Below are positions 15,047 to 23,854 of a DNA stretch of 41,004 bases, piece after piece. Under the pieces are notes generated by a model. That model was not told the origin of the DNA and did no database searches. It saw nothing but the letters and a program-made list of their open reading frames with translations. Each line of letters opens with the position of its first letter. The stretch's first letter is position 1. Source of the stretch: an uncultured Lachnospiraceae bacterium (lineage in GTDB: Bacteria; Bacillota; Clostridia; Lachnospirales; Lachnospiraceae); contig CANSTU010000024.1 in the NCBI GenBank assembly GCA_947650005.1, positions 1 to 41,004 of the forward strand, given 5' to 3'. Position numbers and translations under genes: made by a program.

Positions 15047-16779
15047 AGCGATACTGGAAATACATCAAACCTTATTTATATGCATTTATTTTAGGGCCGC
15101 TTCTGATGATTACCGAAGTGGTGGGCGAGGTGCTGCTCCCGGCCTTTATGGCGCAGATCATCAATGTGGGAGCCGCGCAGCATAATGTACCCTACATCAT
15201 TGAAATGGGGATCATCATGATTCTCACGGCATTCGTGATGATGGGAGGAGGAATCGGCGGGGCGTGGTTCGCTTCCAAGGCTGCCATCAGCTTTGGCGCG
15301 GATCTGCGGAATGACTGTTTCCGAAAGGTACAGCAGTTCTCTTTCCACAATATCGACAGCTTTTCCACGGGCTCCCTGGTGACCAGGCTGACCAATGACA
15401 TTACGCAGGTCCAGAACCTGGTCATGATGGCCCTGCGGATGATGCTGCGCGCGCCGGGAATGCTAATCGGAGCCATTCTTATGGCAGTTTCTATGAGCCC
15501 GGAACTGGCTAGGGTATTCCTGGTGATCATGCCGGTGATGATTGTGACCATCGGCCTCATCATGCGGATCGCCTTTCCCCGGTTTAACGTGATGCAGAAG
15601 AAGCTGGACCGGGTGAATTCCAACATCCAGGAGACACTGCAGAATGTACGGGTGATTAAATCCTTTGTGCGCGGAGACTATGAAGAGGAACGTTTTGCCA
15701 AATCCAATGAGGATTTGAAGGATTCCAGCCTGCGGGCGTTTCGAATCGTCATCTTCCAGATGCCCTTAATGATGCTTTTCATGAATGTGACCACTCTGGC
15801 CGTGGTTTGGATGGGTGGAAAAGAAGTGCTGGTGGGAGATATGCCTGTGGGCAATCTGACGGCTTTCACCACCTATATCGTGCAGGTGCTCATGTCTTTG
15901 ATGATGCTGGCTATGGTATTCCTGATGAGTTCCAGGGCGATTGCCAGTGCGAAACGGATTAACGAGGTGCTGGATACACAGGTCGATCTGACGGACGAAG
16001 AGGCTGGGCAGAAGGAGAAAAAGGTGGAACAGGGCCGGATCGAATTTCAGAACGTGTCCTTCCGCTATTATAAAGAAAGCCAAGAAAAGGTGCTGGACGG
16101 CATCGATCTGACCATTGAACCTGGCCAGACCGTGGGTATCATCGGTTCTACCGGCTGCGGAAAAACCACCCTGGTTTCCATGATTCCCAGGCTGTATGAT
16201 GTGGATGAGGGCAGGATTCTGGTGGACGGCGTGGATGTGCGAGACTATTCCCTGCGAAATCTCAGGAACGGCGTGGGGATGGTGCTGCAGAAGAACGTGC
16301 TTTTCTCCGGAACCATAGAAGAAAACCTGATGTGGGGGGACGAAGAAGCTACGAGGGAGGAAATGCTAGCCTCCTCCAAGGCAGCCCAGGCGGATGCTTT
16401 CTTGCAGACCTTCCCGGAGGGATATGGCACCTTCTTAGGGCAGGGCGGCGTGAATGTTTCCGGCGGGCAGAAGCAGCGATTGTGTATCGCCCGGGCCCTG
16501 CTGAAGCGGCCTAGGATATTGATTCTGGACGACAGCACCAGTGCGGTGGATACTGCTACGGAGGCCCGGATTCGGGAAAGCTTTGCCGATACGTTGAGAG
16601 ATACCACGAAACTGATCATCGCGCAGCGAATCAGCTCCGTAATGGACGCGGACCGGATCGTGGTGATGGATGAGGGAAGGATCGTGGGCTCGGGCAGGCA
16701 CGAAGACTTGCTGATGTCCTGCCAGGCCTATCAGGAAATCTACTATTCCCAGATGGACAGGGAGGTGAGCGCATCATGA
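15043..16779 (+). CDS. ABC exporter half-transporter, degenerate-site subunit
   Basis: One half of a heterodimeric type IV ABC exporter. The 578 residues start at TTG 15043, with AAGGAGG about ten bases upstream and four bases overlapping the marR stop. Residues about 1-310 carry six membrane helices; residues about 340-570 are the nucleotide-binding domain with Walker A GSTGCGKTT, signature VSGGQKQR, Walker B ILILDDSTSAVD and IAQRISS. The catalytic Glu after Walker B is Asp, and the switch His is Gln. This is the pattern of the degenerate subunit (TM287-like). The next gene has the normal residues. Substrate unknown; drugs, peptides or lipids are possible. Confidence 0.93.
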   Translation: MKRYWKYIKPYLYAFILGPLLMITEVVGEVLLPAFMAQIINVGAAQHNVPYIIEMGIIMILTAFVMMGGGIGGAWFASKAAISFGADLRNDCFRKVQQFSFHNIDSFSTGSLVTRLTNDITQVQNLVMMALRMMLRAPGMLIGAILMAVSMSPELARVFLVIMPVMIVTIGLIMRIAFPRFNVMQKKLDRVNSNIQETLQNVRVIKSFVRGDYEEERFAKSNEDLKDSSLRAFRIVIFQMPLMMLFMNVTTLAVVWMGGKEVLVGDMPVGNLTAFTTYIVQVLMSLMMLAMVFLMSSRAIASAKRINEVLDTQVDLTDEEAGQKEKKVEQGRIEFQNVSFRYYKESQEKVLDGIDLTIEPGQTVGIIGSTGCGKTTLVSMIPRLYDVDEGRILVDGVDVRDYSLRNLRNGVGMVLQKNVLFSGTIEENLMWGDEEATREEMLASSKAAQADAFLQTFPEGYGTFLGQGGVNVSGGQKQRLCIARALLKRPRILILDDSTSAVDTATEARIRESFADTLRDTTKLIIAQRISSVMDADRIVVMDEGRIVGSGRHEDLLMSCQAYQEIYYSQMDREVSAS

Positions 16780-18653
16780 ATGAGACGAGAAAAGAAGCCC
16801 TGTTGCGTAAATATGCCCATGCTGCCGAGGCGGCCCAGGTTCAGGGCGGCCCGGGGCACGGCCCTGGCGGACATGGACCGGGCAGAGGGGGAAGGAACCG
16901 CATGGGGGGAAAACCCGGAAATGTGGGCAAGACCATAAAAAGGCTTTTATCCTATATTCAACAGGATACTCCTAAGCTGATTATCGTTCTGATCTGCGTG
17001 ATCTTCAATACCGCGGCCATGCTGGCAGGCTCCTATATGCTCCGGCCTATTATCAACAGTTTAACGTCCGCAGACGGGAGCGTGGAAAAGCTGCTTTCTT
17101 CCATTTTCCTCATGGCAGGTATCTATGGCGTGGGAATCGTGGCCCAGTATCTGCAGTCCCGTATTATGATCGGGATTTCTCAAAAGGCGATTTTCAGGAT
17201 CCGGAACGAACTGTTCGGAAAGATCCAGAAGCTTCCGGTTCGTTTTTATGACACCAACAACCACGGGGATATTATGAGCCGTTTTACAAACGATGTGGAT
17301 GCGGTGGGAGAGATGTTGAACAATACAGTGGTGCAGATCATTTCCAGCGCCATCAATGTAATCGGAACCTTCTGCCTCATGGTCTATACGAATGTATGGC
17401 TGACGCTGATCACGGTAGTGACCATCCCGTTGATGATGCAGGCGGCCCGTTTCGTCTCCATGCGAAGCCGTAAATATTATAAAGCGCAGCAGGCGGCCCT
17501 TGGAACGCTGAACGGATATATAGAAGAAACCGTGACAGGGCAAAAGGTGGTGAAAGTATTCTGCCATGAGCAGGTGGCGGAGGAAGAATTCAGCTTTCTG
17601 AACTATGACCTGCGGGATAAGCAGATTAAGGCCCAGTTCTTTGGAGGCATCATGGGGCCGGTAATGGGAAACCTAGGGCAGGTGAGCTACTCCTTCACCG
17701 CCTGTATCGGCGGCCTGTTGTGCGTGCTGAGGGGATTTGACATCGGCGGGCTCACTGTATTCGTGAATTATTCCAGGCAGTTTTCCAGGCCTATCAATGA
17801 GTTGTCCATGCAGATGAATACGATCTTTTCCGCACTGGCGGGCGCGGAACGGGTATTTGCGGTCATGGACGAAGCGCCGGAACAGGAGGATTCCAGAACG
17901 GCCGTTCGGCTCACAAATCCGAAGGGATATGTGAGGCTGGAGGATGTGACTTTCGGATATGAACCGGATAAGACCATTTTGAAGCACATTTCCCTGTATG
18001 CAAAGCCGGGACAGAAGATTGCTTTTGTGGGCTCCACCGGGGCGGGAAAAACCACCATCACGAACCTGATCAATCGGTTTTATGATATCGATGAAGGGAA
18101 GATTACCATAGATGGGGAGGATGTGCGGAATATCGCCAGGGACGACCTTCGGCGGAATATTGCGATGGTTCTCCAGGATACCCATCTTTTCACCGGAACC
18201 ATCAGGGAAAATATCCGATATGGCCGGCTGGATGCCACCGACGAAGAGGTGGAGCAGGCCGCCAGGACGGCCAGCGCCCATTCCTTTATCATGCGCCTGG
18301 AAAAAGGTTATGATACCCTGATAGAAGGCGATGGAGCGAACTTGAGCCAGGGGCAGAGACAGCTTTTGAACATCGCAAGGGCAGCCATTTCCAAAGCGCC
18401 CATTCTGATCCTGGATGAGGCGACCAGCTCCGTGGACACCAGGACGGAAAAACACATCGAACATGGAATGGATCGCCTCATGGCGGATCGTACCACACTG
18501 GTGATTGCCCACCGCCTTTCTACTGTGCGCAATGCCAACGCTATCATGGTGCTGGAGCACGGGGAAATCATGGAACGGGGCACCCACGAAGAACTGCTGG
18601 CCCAGCAGGGACGGTACTATGAATTGTATACCGGAAAGAGCGAACTGGAATAA
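16776..18653 (+). CDS. ABC exporter half-transporter, catalytic subunit
   Basis: Partner of the preceding subunit; its ATG overlaps that stop codon (ATGA). It is 625 residues. A Gly/Pro/His-rich cytoplasmic stretch (about residues 20-45, rich in HGPGG) precedes the six-helix membrane domain. The nucleotide-binding domain has Walker A GSTGAGKTT, signature LSQGQRQL, Walker B ILILDEATSSVD and IAHRLSTV, so the catalytic Glu and switch His are intact, while the signature is non-canonical. Together the two give one canonical and one degenerate ATP site. The Gly/His-rich N-terminus is unusual and might bind metal, which I cannot test here. Confidence 0.93.
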   Translation: MNETRKEALLRKYAHAAEAAQVQGGPGHGPGGHGPGRGGRNRMGGKPGNVGKTIKRLLSYIQQDTPKLIIVLICVIFNTAAMLAGSYMLRPIINSLTSADGSVEKLLSSIFLMAGIYGVGIVAQYLQSRIMIGISQKAIFRIRNELFGKIQKLPVRFYDTNNHGDIMSRFTNDVDAVGEMLNNTVVQIISSAINVIGTFCLMVYTNVWLTLITVVTIPLMMQAARFVSMRSRKYYKAQQAALGTLNGYIEETVTGQKVVKVFCHEQVAEEEFSFLNYDLRDKQIKAQFFGGIMGPVMGNLGQVSYSFTACIGGLLCVLRGFDIGGLTVFVNYSRQFSRPINELSMQMNTIFSALAGAERVFAVMDEAPEQEDSRTAVRLTNPKGYVRLEDVTFGYEPDKTILKHISLYAKPGQKIAFVGSTGAGKTTITNLINRFYDIDEGKITIDGEDVRNIARDDLRRNIAMVLQDTHLFTGTIRENIRYGRLDATDEEVEQAARTASAHSFIMRLEKGYDTLIEGDGANLSQGQRQLLNIARAAISKAPILILDEATSSVDTRTEKHIEHGMDRLMADRTTLVIAHRLSTVRNANAIMVLEHGEIMERGTHEELLAQQGRYYELYTGKSELE

Positions 18654-18671
18654 CGAGAAAGGAAAAGGAAG

Positions 18672-20345
18672 ATGGCGGGAAGGAAGATGGAAGGGCAGGA
18701 AGTTTCCAAAGAAGGAAAGGCGCCCTGGTATGAGAAAGGAATTTCATGGGTGAGAGGCAATGCGCCGTTTTCCGTTCTGTTTTCGTCTCTGGCGTGCTAT
18801 TATCTTTGGCGTCTTTTTGCCATGCCGCCCTGGTATGATGAATTATATACTTATGAAATGTTCATTGACAGGGGAGTGATCTATTCCATGATCCATTGGC
18901 CTCTCCCCAATAACCACGTATTCTTTTCCGCCCTGTCAGCGGTGGTGAACAAGCTTGGGAATCCCTGGTTAGGGCTGCGGGGCGTGTCCTTTGCGGCCTC
19001 CCTGGGAAGCCTGATCCTGTTATACCGTATTTTGAAGAAGGAGGCGGAGCCCGGCTGGGCAGTTCTGGGAACCGGGCTTTTCGCCGGAATGTATCATGTG
19101 ACCCAGCAGGCGGTACAGGGCCGCGGCTATGCCCTTTCCGGCTTTTTCCTGCTGGGGGCGGTGAATTTGCTGTATGAAATCTGCGTACCTGAAGGGGAAG
19201 CTCTTTCGTGGAAGGGCAGGATCGGACACTATCTCGGCTTTGCAGCTTGCTTAACGGGCGGGCTGTACACGATTCCGAGCAACCTGTATTGGGTGGTTCC
19301 CATCTGCCTGGCAGGCGGCGCTTTCCTGCTGATCTGTAGAGATTACAGACGGTTGCTTTCCTTGATTGCCGCCTCTGCGGGGGCTGCGGCCGTAACCTTC
19401 GGCCTCTATACGGTGATCTGGCTCGCCATCGGCTCCAATTTCCTGGTGAAGGAAGAGGGGAGCGTCTATTATGGAATGGGCCATGTGCAGATGATCCTGA
19501 GTTCCCCGGCAGCCGCGTTCCTGCGCGGGATGCGCGCAATGCTGTCGGACCCGAACATCCAGAGCGTGGAGCGCGGCCAATTTCTGAGCGGGATCGGTTC
19601 TTATCTGATGCAGGTATTGGATCAGGTATACCATGGCGGGGCAGGTGTGTTTGCAGTGTTGATCCTGGCCGCCCTGGCGGTGATGCTGATACGGGGCATT
19701 CGGGCTTTTCGGCAAAAGGAGCGTTCCTGCTTCTTCCTGATCTTGTATTGTTCGGGACTGACGATCATGGTTCCCGTCTTTTTATTCATACAGTGCGTAT
19801 TTCCCTATCTGCGCGTATTCACATATATGGGAAGCGTGTTCGCTATGATGTTCACATTGGCGGGATATTGGCTCTGCCTGGCTGTGGGACGGGGAGGTTT
19901 CAGCCTTTTTTCGGCCGCGTTGCCGAAAGGGAAATGGAAGGGAAGGGCAGGCGGCATCCTTCCGACGGCCGCGGTTTTCTGCTTTGTCCTGTGCAGCTGT
20001 ATAAGGCCCTCCTATCATATGGGCTATGACAGTCGGGATAACCACATTTATGCGGCCCTGCAGCAGCTGGACGAAACGAAGGTGGACACCGTTTTGGTGG
20101 GGGACGTATACGCCAGGCTGAATCTGTATTTCCATTTGGAAAAATGCAGGGGCAAGTCGCTCGTGATGACGGATGAAAAGCCGGATTATGTGTTGATGGA
20201 CAAGATCCAGACCGGCCCGGAGGGAAACGGGCTCATCTGGCCCTATGAAAGGAATACGGACGATTTTCCTTGGGAATGGATCGAGGAGAATATGGAAGTG
20301 GTCTTTGAGGATGACGCCTATATCGCCTACCAGATTCGCAGGTGA
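18672..20345 (+). CDS. GT-C type membrane glycosyltransferase
   Basis: A 557-residue polytopic protein, probably using a lipid-linked sugar donor to modify a cell-surface acceptor. After the first helix is MPPWYDELYTYEMF, with the Asp-Glu pair in the first extracytoplasmic loop that is typical of GT-C enzymes of the PMT/ArnT kind, and then LPNNHVFFSALSAVV. About ten more hydrophobic segments follow, then a soluble C-terminal domain of about 100 residues. AAAGGAAAAGGAAG precedes the ATG. It starts 18 bases after the exporter and so probably belongs to the same transcript, which hints that exporter and glycosyltransferase serve the cell envelope. Acceptor and sugar are unknown. Confidence 0.75.
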   Translation: MAGRKMEGQEVSKEGKAPWYEKGISWVRGNAPFSVLFSSLACYYLWRLFAMPPWYDELYTYEMFIDRGVIYSMIHWPLPNNHVFFSALSAVVNKLGNPWLGLRGVSFAASLGSLILLYRILKKEAEPGWAVLGTGLFAGMYHVTQQAVQGRGYALSGFFLLGAVNLLYEICVPEGEALSWKGRIGHYLGFAACLTGGLYTIPSNLYWVVPICLAGGAFLLICRDYRRLLSLIAASAGAAAVTFGLYTVIWLAIGSNFLVKEEGSVYYGMGHVQMILSSPAAAFLRGMRAMLSDPNIQSVERGQFLSGIGSYLMQVLDQVYHGGAGVFAVLILAALAVMLIRGIRAFRQKERSCFFLILYCSGLTIMVPVFLFIQCVFPYLRVFTYMGSVFAMMFTLAGYWLCLAVGRGGFSLFSAALPKGKWKGRAGGILPTAAVFCFVLCSCIRPSYHMGYDSRDNHIYAALQQLDETKVDTVLVGDVYARLNLYFHLEKCRGKSLVMTDEKPDYVLMDKIQTGPEGNGLIWPYERNTDDFPWEWIEENMEVVFEDDAYIAYQIRR

Positions 20346-20504
20346 CGGTTTGGCCGGCGTTTTGCTTTTGATGAGAAGCGGGCTGTGTTGGGTATTATGT
20401 TCTTTCTGACTGCCTTTAAAAGGGATTCTATTGGAAACGGGATTTTGCTTCATATCGAATGGAAATAGGCTATAAATTGATTATAAAATGATTGTAAAAA
20501 AGGG

Positions 20505-20534
20505 TTGCTTTTTGTCTGTCCTCTGTGCTATAAT
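20505..20534 (+). promoter_or_regulatory. Promoter of the tRNA-Trp gene
   Basis: TTGCTT (20505-20510), an 18-base spacer and a perfect TATAAT (20529-20534) stand 28 bases before the tRNA. Nothing else starts here. Between the glycosyltransferase stop (20345) and this promoter I see only AT-rich non-coding sequence. Confidence 0.75.
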
Positions 20535-20562
20535 ATGACTCGTCGGTTCGGTAAGAGCCTGT

Positions 20563-20633
20563 AGGAGCATAGTTCAAAGGTAGAACAGTGGTCTCCAAAA
20601 CCATCGATGTGGGTTCGATTCCTACTGCTCCTG
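20563..20633 (+). tRNA. tRNA-Trp (anticodon CCA)
   Basis: Full cloverleaf: acceptor arms AGGAGCA (20563-20569) and TGCTCCT (20626-20632), D-arm GTTC/GAAC, anticodon stem GTGGT/ACCAT with loop CTCCAAA (anticodon CCA), T-arm with loop TTCGATT, discriminator G. No CCA tail is encoded. The 71-nt form matches bacterial tRNA-Trp. Confidence 0.95.
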
Positions 20634-20639
20634 TAACGG

Positions 20640-20683
20640 AAAGCCTGAAATAACCGTGATAAACGGTTGTTTCAGGCTTTTTT
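20640..20683 (+). terminator. Intrinsic terminator after tRNA-Trp
   Basis: Stem AAGCCTGAAA with TTTCAGGCTT and inner AACCGT with ACGGTT around a short loop, followed by a run of T. It ends the tRNA transcript before the GH42 gene. Confidence 0.9.
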
Positions 20684-20730
20684 GGTTAAGTGTTGGAATA
20701 AAAATCCAAAAAGGCCTGATAAACGGGCGC

Positions 20731-20763
20731 GCCGCTGGAGGGCGGCAGAAAGAGAGGGAATTT
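20731..20763 (+). promoter_or_regulatory. Hairpin plus ribosome binding site before the GH42 gene
   Basis: GCCGC (20731-20735) and GCGGC (20742-20746) form a short hairpin. AGAGAGGG follows at 20751-20758, five bases before the ATG. Same arrangement as before carB and the beta-lactamase. Confidence 0.5.
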
Positions 20764-22794
20764 ATGAGGAAGGACGTGATCAGCAAGTATCCGAAGCTAT
20801 TGCACGGTGGGGATTATAATCCAGATCAGTGGCTGGATTACCCGGATGTCCTGAAGGAGGATATCCAACTGATGAAACAGGCGCACGTGAACTGCGTATC
20901 CTTGGGGATTTTTTCTTGGACGAAACTGGAGCCGTCAGAAGGGGAATTCAGGCTGGACTGGCTCGGGGAGATCATAGACAGGCTCTATGAAAACGGGGTT
21001 TACACCATTCTGGCTACGCCTACCGGCGCCGTCCCCCATTGGATGAGCGCGAAATACGAAGAGGTGAGGCAGGTGCTGCCCAACGGGGTTCGGAATCTTC
21101 CTGGAGAAAGGCACAATTTCTGCGCCACTTCCCCGGTGATGCGCCAAAAGATGAAAACAATCAACCAGAAGCTTTCCTCCAGATTCGGCAAGCATCCCGG
21201 CGTGATCCTATGGCATCTGTCCAATGAATACGGGGGGAATACGGGAGAAGGCGCCTGCTACTGCCCGTTGTGCCAGGAAGCGTTCCGGGAATGGCTGAAG
21301 GAGAAGTACAAGACGCTGGATGCTCTGAACCATGCGTGGTGGACTTCCTTCTGGAGCCATACCTATACGGATTGGTCTCAGATCCACAGTCCGATGGAAA
21401 ACGGAGAAAACAGCACCCATGGCCTTACGCTGGATTGGAAGCGGTTTTCGAGCCATCAGATGCAGGATTTCTGTATGGAGGAAATCAAAGCCTTACGGGA
21501 ATACAGCGATATTCCTGTAACCATTAATATGATGCTGGATTTCAAGCCCTATGATTACTTCCGTTTCGCTCCCCAGCTGGACATCATTTCCTGGGATTCC
21601 TATCCGGAGTGGCACAGCCAGGCGGACGAGACGCAGGTGGCCATGCATACGGCGGCTTGGCATACGCTGATGCGCAGCCTGAAAAAAGCCCCGTTCCTGC
21701 TGATGGAAAGCACGCCATCAATTGTGAACTGGAAGCCGTTAAATACCCAGAAACGGCCCGGGCTGCATGAACTTTCCTCCATGCAGGCCATTGCCTGCGG
21801 TTCCAACAGCGTGCAGTATTTCCAGTGGAGGAAGGGAAGGGGAAGCTCGGAAAAATTCCATGGCGCCGTTGTGGATCATAAGAACGGCGGAAATACCAGG
21901 GTCTTCCGTGAGGTTGCTGCACTGGGAGAGCGGATGGAACGCCTTTCCGACAGCGTATATTCCACCTGCAACGAGCCGAAGGCGGCGATCCTTTTTGACT
22001 GGGAAAACTGGTGGGCTGTGGAGGATATCCAGGGGCCGAGACGGGATATGGCCTATCTGGATACGGTGCTGGCCCATTTCAAAGCCTTCTGGGAGCTAGG
22101 AGTGGAAGTTGACTTCATCAGCGAAGATGATACCATGGAAGGCTATACGCTGGTGACGGCGCCTATGGCCTATCTGTATAAGGACGGCTATGTGCAGCGG
22201 GTGAAAGACTACGTGAAGCGGGGAGGCGCCTATGTATCCACCTGTTTTGGCGGCGTGGTGGATGAAACGGATCTATGTTTTATCGGAAAACATCCTTTGG
22301 AAGAAGTCTTGGGAATCAGGCCGGAAGAAATGGATGCCGCGTCCTGCTATCAGCCCAACAGCTTAACCTTTGACGGTAAAAGATGGGCCGTAGGCTGTCT
22401 GCGCGAGATCTCCAATCCGGTGGAAGAGGTGGAAGTGCTTGCGTCCTATGAAACGGATTATTATGAAGGGGTTCCAGCAGTGACCCGCAGGGAATATGGG
22501 GAAGGAAAGGCCTATTATCTTGCCTGCGAGACGGAAGACGGTTTCCTTTCCGCTTTCTATGGAAAACTGATCCAGGAGTTGGGGATTGCAGGAGAATTTA
22601 CCGGGAAGCTGCCTTATGGCGTGGCTGTTTCCAAAAGAGAAGGGAATGGGGAGTTTTGGTTTATCCAGAACTTCAACAGGGAAGAAACACAGTTGGAGCT
22701 TCCATTTGCGGCTGCGGTTGTGCCGGAGGGAACGCCGCTGGAAGGCAGCGTGACATTGAAGCCCTATGAATGTCTGGTCCTGAAACGGGCATAG
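20764..22794 (+). CDS. GH42 family beta-galactosidase
   Basis: Hydrolyses terminal beta-galactosides; no signal peptide, so cytoplasmic. It has 676 residues, normal for GH42. The N-terminus HGGDYNPDQWLDYPDVLKED starts the TIM barrel. The acid/base Glu is E155 in HLSNEYGG and the nucleophile is E315 in LLMESTPS. A cysteine cluster CYCPLCQEAF follows the first catalytic Glu, as in zinc-binding GH42 enzymes. The middle trimerisation domain (FDWENWWAVEDIQGPRRDMAY) and a small C-terminal beta domain (YECLVLKRA) are present. An upstream in-frame ATG (20656) overlaps the tRNA terminator and is rejected. No transporter or regulator of galactoside use adjoins it. Confidence 0.93.
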   Translation: MRKDVISKYPKLLHGGDYNPDQWLDYPDVLKEDIQLMKQAHVNCVSLGIFSWTKLEPSEGEFRLDWLGEIIDRLYENGVYTILATPTGAVPHWMSAKYEEVRQVLPNGVRNLPGERHNFCATSPVMRQKMKTINQKLSSRFGKHPGVILWHLSNEYGGNTGEGACYCPLCQEAFREWLKEKYKTLDALNHAWWTSFWSHTYTDWSQIHSPMENGENSTHGLTLDWKRFSSHQMQDFCMEEIKALREYSDIPVTINMMLDFKPYDYFRFAPQLDIISWDSYPEWHSQADETQVAMHTAAWHTLMRSLKKAPFLLMESTPSIVNWKPLNTQKRPGLHELSSMQAIACGSNSVQYFQWRKGRGSSEKFHGAVVDHKNGGNTRVFREVAALGERMERLSDSVYSTCNEPKAAILFDWENWWAVEDIQGPRRDMAYLDTVLAHFKAFWELGVEVDFISEDDTMEGYTLVTAPMAYLYKDGYVQRVKDYVKRGGAYVSTCFGGVVDETDLCFIGKHPLEEVLGIRPEEMDAASCYQPNSLTFDGKRWAVGCLREISNPVEEVEVLASYETDYYEGVPAVTRREYGEGKAYYLACETEDGFLSAFYGKLIQELGIAGEFTGKLPYGVAVSKREGNGEFWFIQNFNREETQLELPFAAAVVPEGTPLEGSVTLKPYECLVLKRA

Positions 22795-22803
22795 AGCGCC
22801 GGT

Positions 22804-23316
22804 TCAGCCAGGAGGGGAGGTTTTTTGGGAGAGAGGGCAAAAATGCGCCCTCTCTCTTAAAAAGCAGAGAAAACGCGTGACACAGACGCCGGCCAGACTC
22901 CCTGCAGAGTCGATGCATACATCCCGCAGGGAAGGGAAACGGCCCGGCACGAAGGACTGGTGATACTCGTCCAAACAGGCAAAGGCAGTACAGAAGATTG
23001 TGGTGGCGAGTATCAGACGCCATCCTCTCAGGCGGTACCCATATAATGGGAGGGCGACCGTGACTGCCAGGAGAAAATATTCTGCCATATGGGCGGTTTT
23101 CCGAACTGCATGCTCCAGCATGAGGGCATATTCAAAAATCTGCAGGTCGCTCCATCCTTTGGCAAAGACGGATTCGCAGGCTTCCACCAGTTTTACGGTG
23201 ACTTGATTGCTGAGCTGTCCGGAGGCCTGGGCATCCTGGGCAGAAAAGCCGAAAATCAGACACATCATGAAAACAGCAGGAAGGAAAGAAAGCGGCTTTA
23301 AACAGGTTCGTATCAT
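22804..23316 (-). CDS. VanZ-like membrane protein
   Basis: A 170-residue VanZ-family protein. The family includes the teicoplanin-resistance protein VanZ, but most members have no known role. The motifs RKTAHMAEYFLLA, DEYHQSFVPGR and SLRDVCIDSAG are clear, with four hydrophobic segments. I start at ATG 23316 because GGGAG lies five bases upstream, inside a hairpin repeat unit. The in-frame ATG at 23328 and one further up fall in the repeats. The last ten codons overlap a 10-bp hairpin at 22829-22856 (GAGAGAGGGC arms). Its occurrence in the same window as the VanG/VanT-like pair is probably coincidence: it is 13 kb away and on its own. Confidence 0.85.
   Translation of the reverse strand: MIRTCLKPLSFLPAVFMMCLIFGFSAQDAQASGQLSNQVTVKLVEACESVFAKGWSDLQIFEYALMLEHAVRKTAHMAEYFLLAVTVALPLYGYRLRGWRLILATTIFCTAFACLDEYHQSFVPGRFPSLRDVCIDSAGSLAGVCVTRFLCFLRERAHFCPLSQKTSPPG
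22829..22856. terminator. Hairpin between convergent GH42 and VanZ genes
   Basis: Perfect 10-bp stem GAGAGAGGGC / GCCCTCTCTC with an 8-base loop. The T-run on either side is poor (CTTAAAA on +, none on -), so termination is plausible but not certain. It overlaps the end of the VanZ-like frame. Confidence 0.45.
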
Positions 23317-23445
23317 TTTGGCTCCCATCTGCGCGCATTGGCGCGCACTCAAATCAAGGTGATCCCGTCTGCGCGTATTGGCGCGCACTCAAATCAAGGT
23401 GATCTCATCTGCGCGTATTAGCACGCGCTCAAATCAGGAGGGATG
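23317..23445 (-). repeat. Tandem hairpin repeats before the VanZ-like gene
   Basis: On the - strand three units follow each other: ...CTGATTTGAGCGCGTGctaatACGCGC, CCTTGATTTGAGTGCGCGCcaatACGCGC and CCTTGATTTGAGTGCGCGCcaatGCGCGC, each followed by AGATGAGATCA, AGACGGGATCA or AGATGGGAGCC. Period is about 40 bp. The last GGGAG is the ribosome binding site of the VanZ gene. Flanks match the 67-bp array at 10925-11190, while the hairpin stems differ. Confidence 0.85.
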
Positions 23446-23854
23446 AAAGCGCTGAAACATCTTTCAGATTCCTCACTGTGGGTTTGTAATCCTTCTTTCA
23501 ATCCCCTGTTTCTTGTGGGACTGGCAGGAACCTACCCATCATATCATAGCTTTGAACCATTTACAAATATTCCGTTCGTCTGAGCATACCAACCGCATGA
23601 ATGGCCCGGCGGCCGCCTATGCAGCTGCCACAGCCTCATTCATGCGGTTGATATGGGTTCAGGAAAGCGCAAGAATGATGAAAAAATATTTTTAAGAGTT
23701 TGCTATCATGTTAGTGAAAGGATGGTTGAAAGAAAGGAACTTTTGACCTCATTGATTCGGGTGCCCAGTAAAGCGGGCAGATGGGAACACGCAACTTTGT
23801 GCCTGTGGCAGAGCGTACTACATACGCAATGAAGTTTGCAGGTTATGGAAAGGC
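23446..23854. other. Intergenic region with a long-stem hairpin and a decayed repeat
   Basis: No gene is supported. A 13-bp stem (CAACCGCATGAAT near 23590 with ATTCATGCGGTTG near 23640) encloses a GC-rich loop and lacks a T-run. A decayed copy of the hairpin repeat occurs near 23740-23790 (CTCATTGATTCGG, GTGCCCAGTAAAGCGGGC, AGATGGGAAC). The promoter of the AraC gene is probably in between (TTGCTATCATG near 23700), but boxes are weak. Confidence 0.5.

Noticed and set aside
20563-20633. tRNA-Trp as an attachment site of an integrated element
   Set aside because: No integrase, no repeated tRNA 3' end nearby and ordinary metabolic genes on both sides.
20656-20763. Upstream start for the GH42 enzyme
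   Set aside because: It begins inside the tRNA terminator; the downstream ATG at 20764 has a good ribosome binding site and gives the normal family length.
22804-23316. VanZ gene as part of the VanG/VanT system
   Set aside because: It is 13 kb away, stands alone, and VanZ-like proteins are widespread without any link to glycopeptide resistance.
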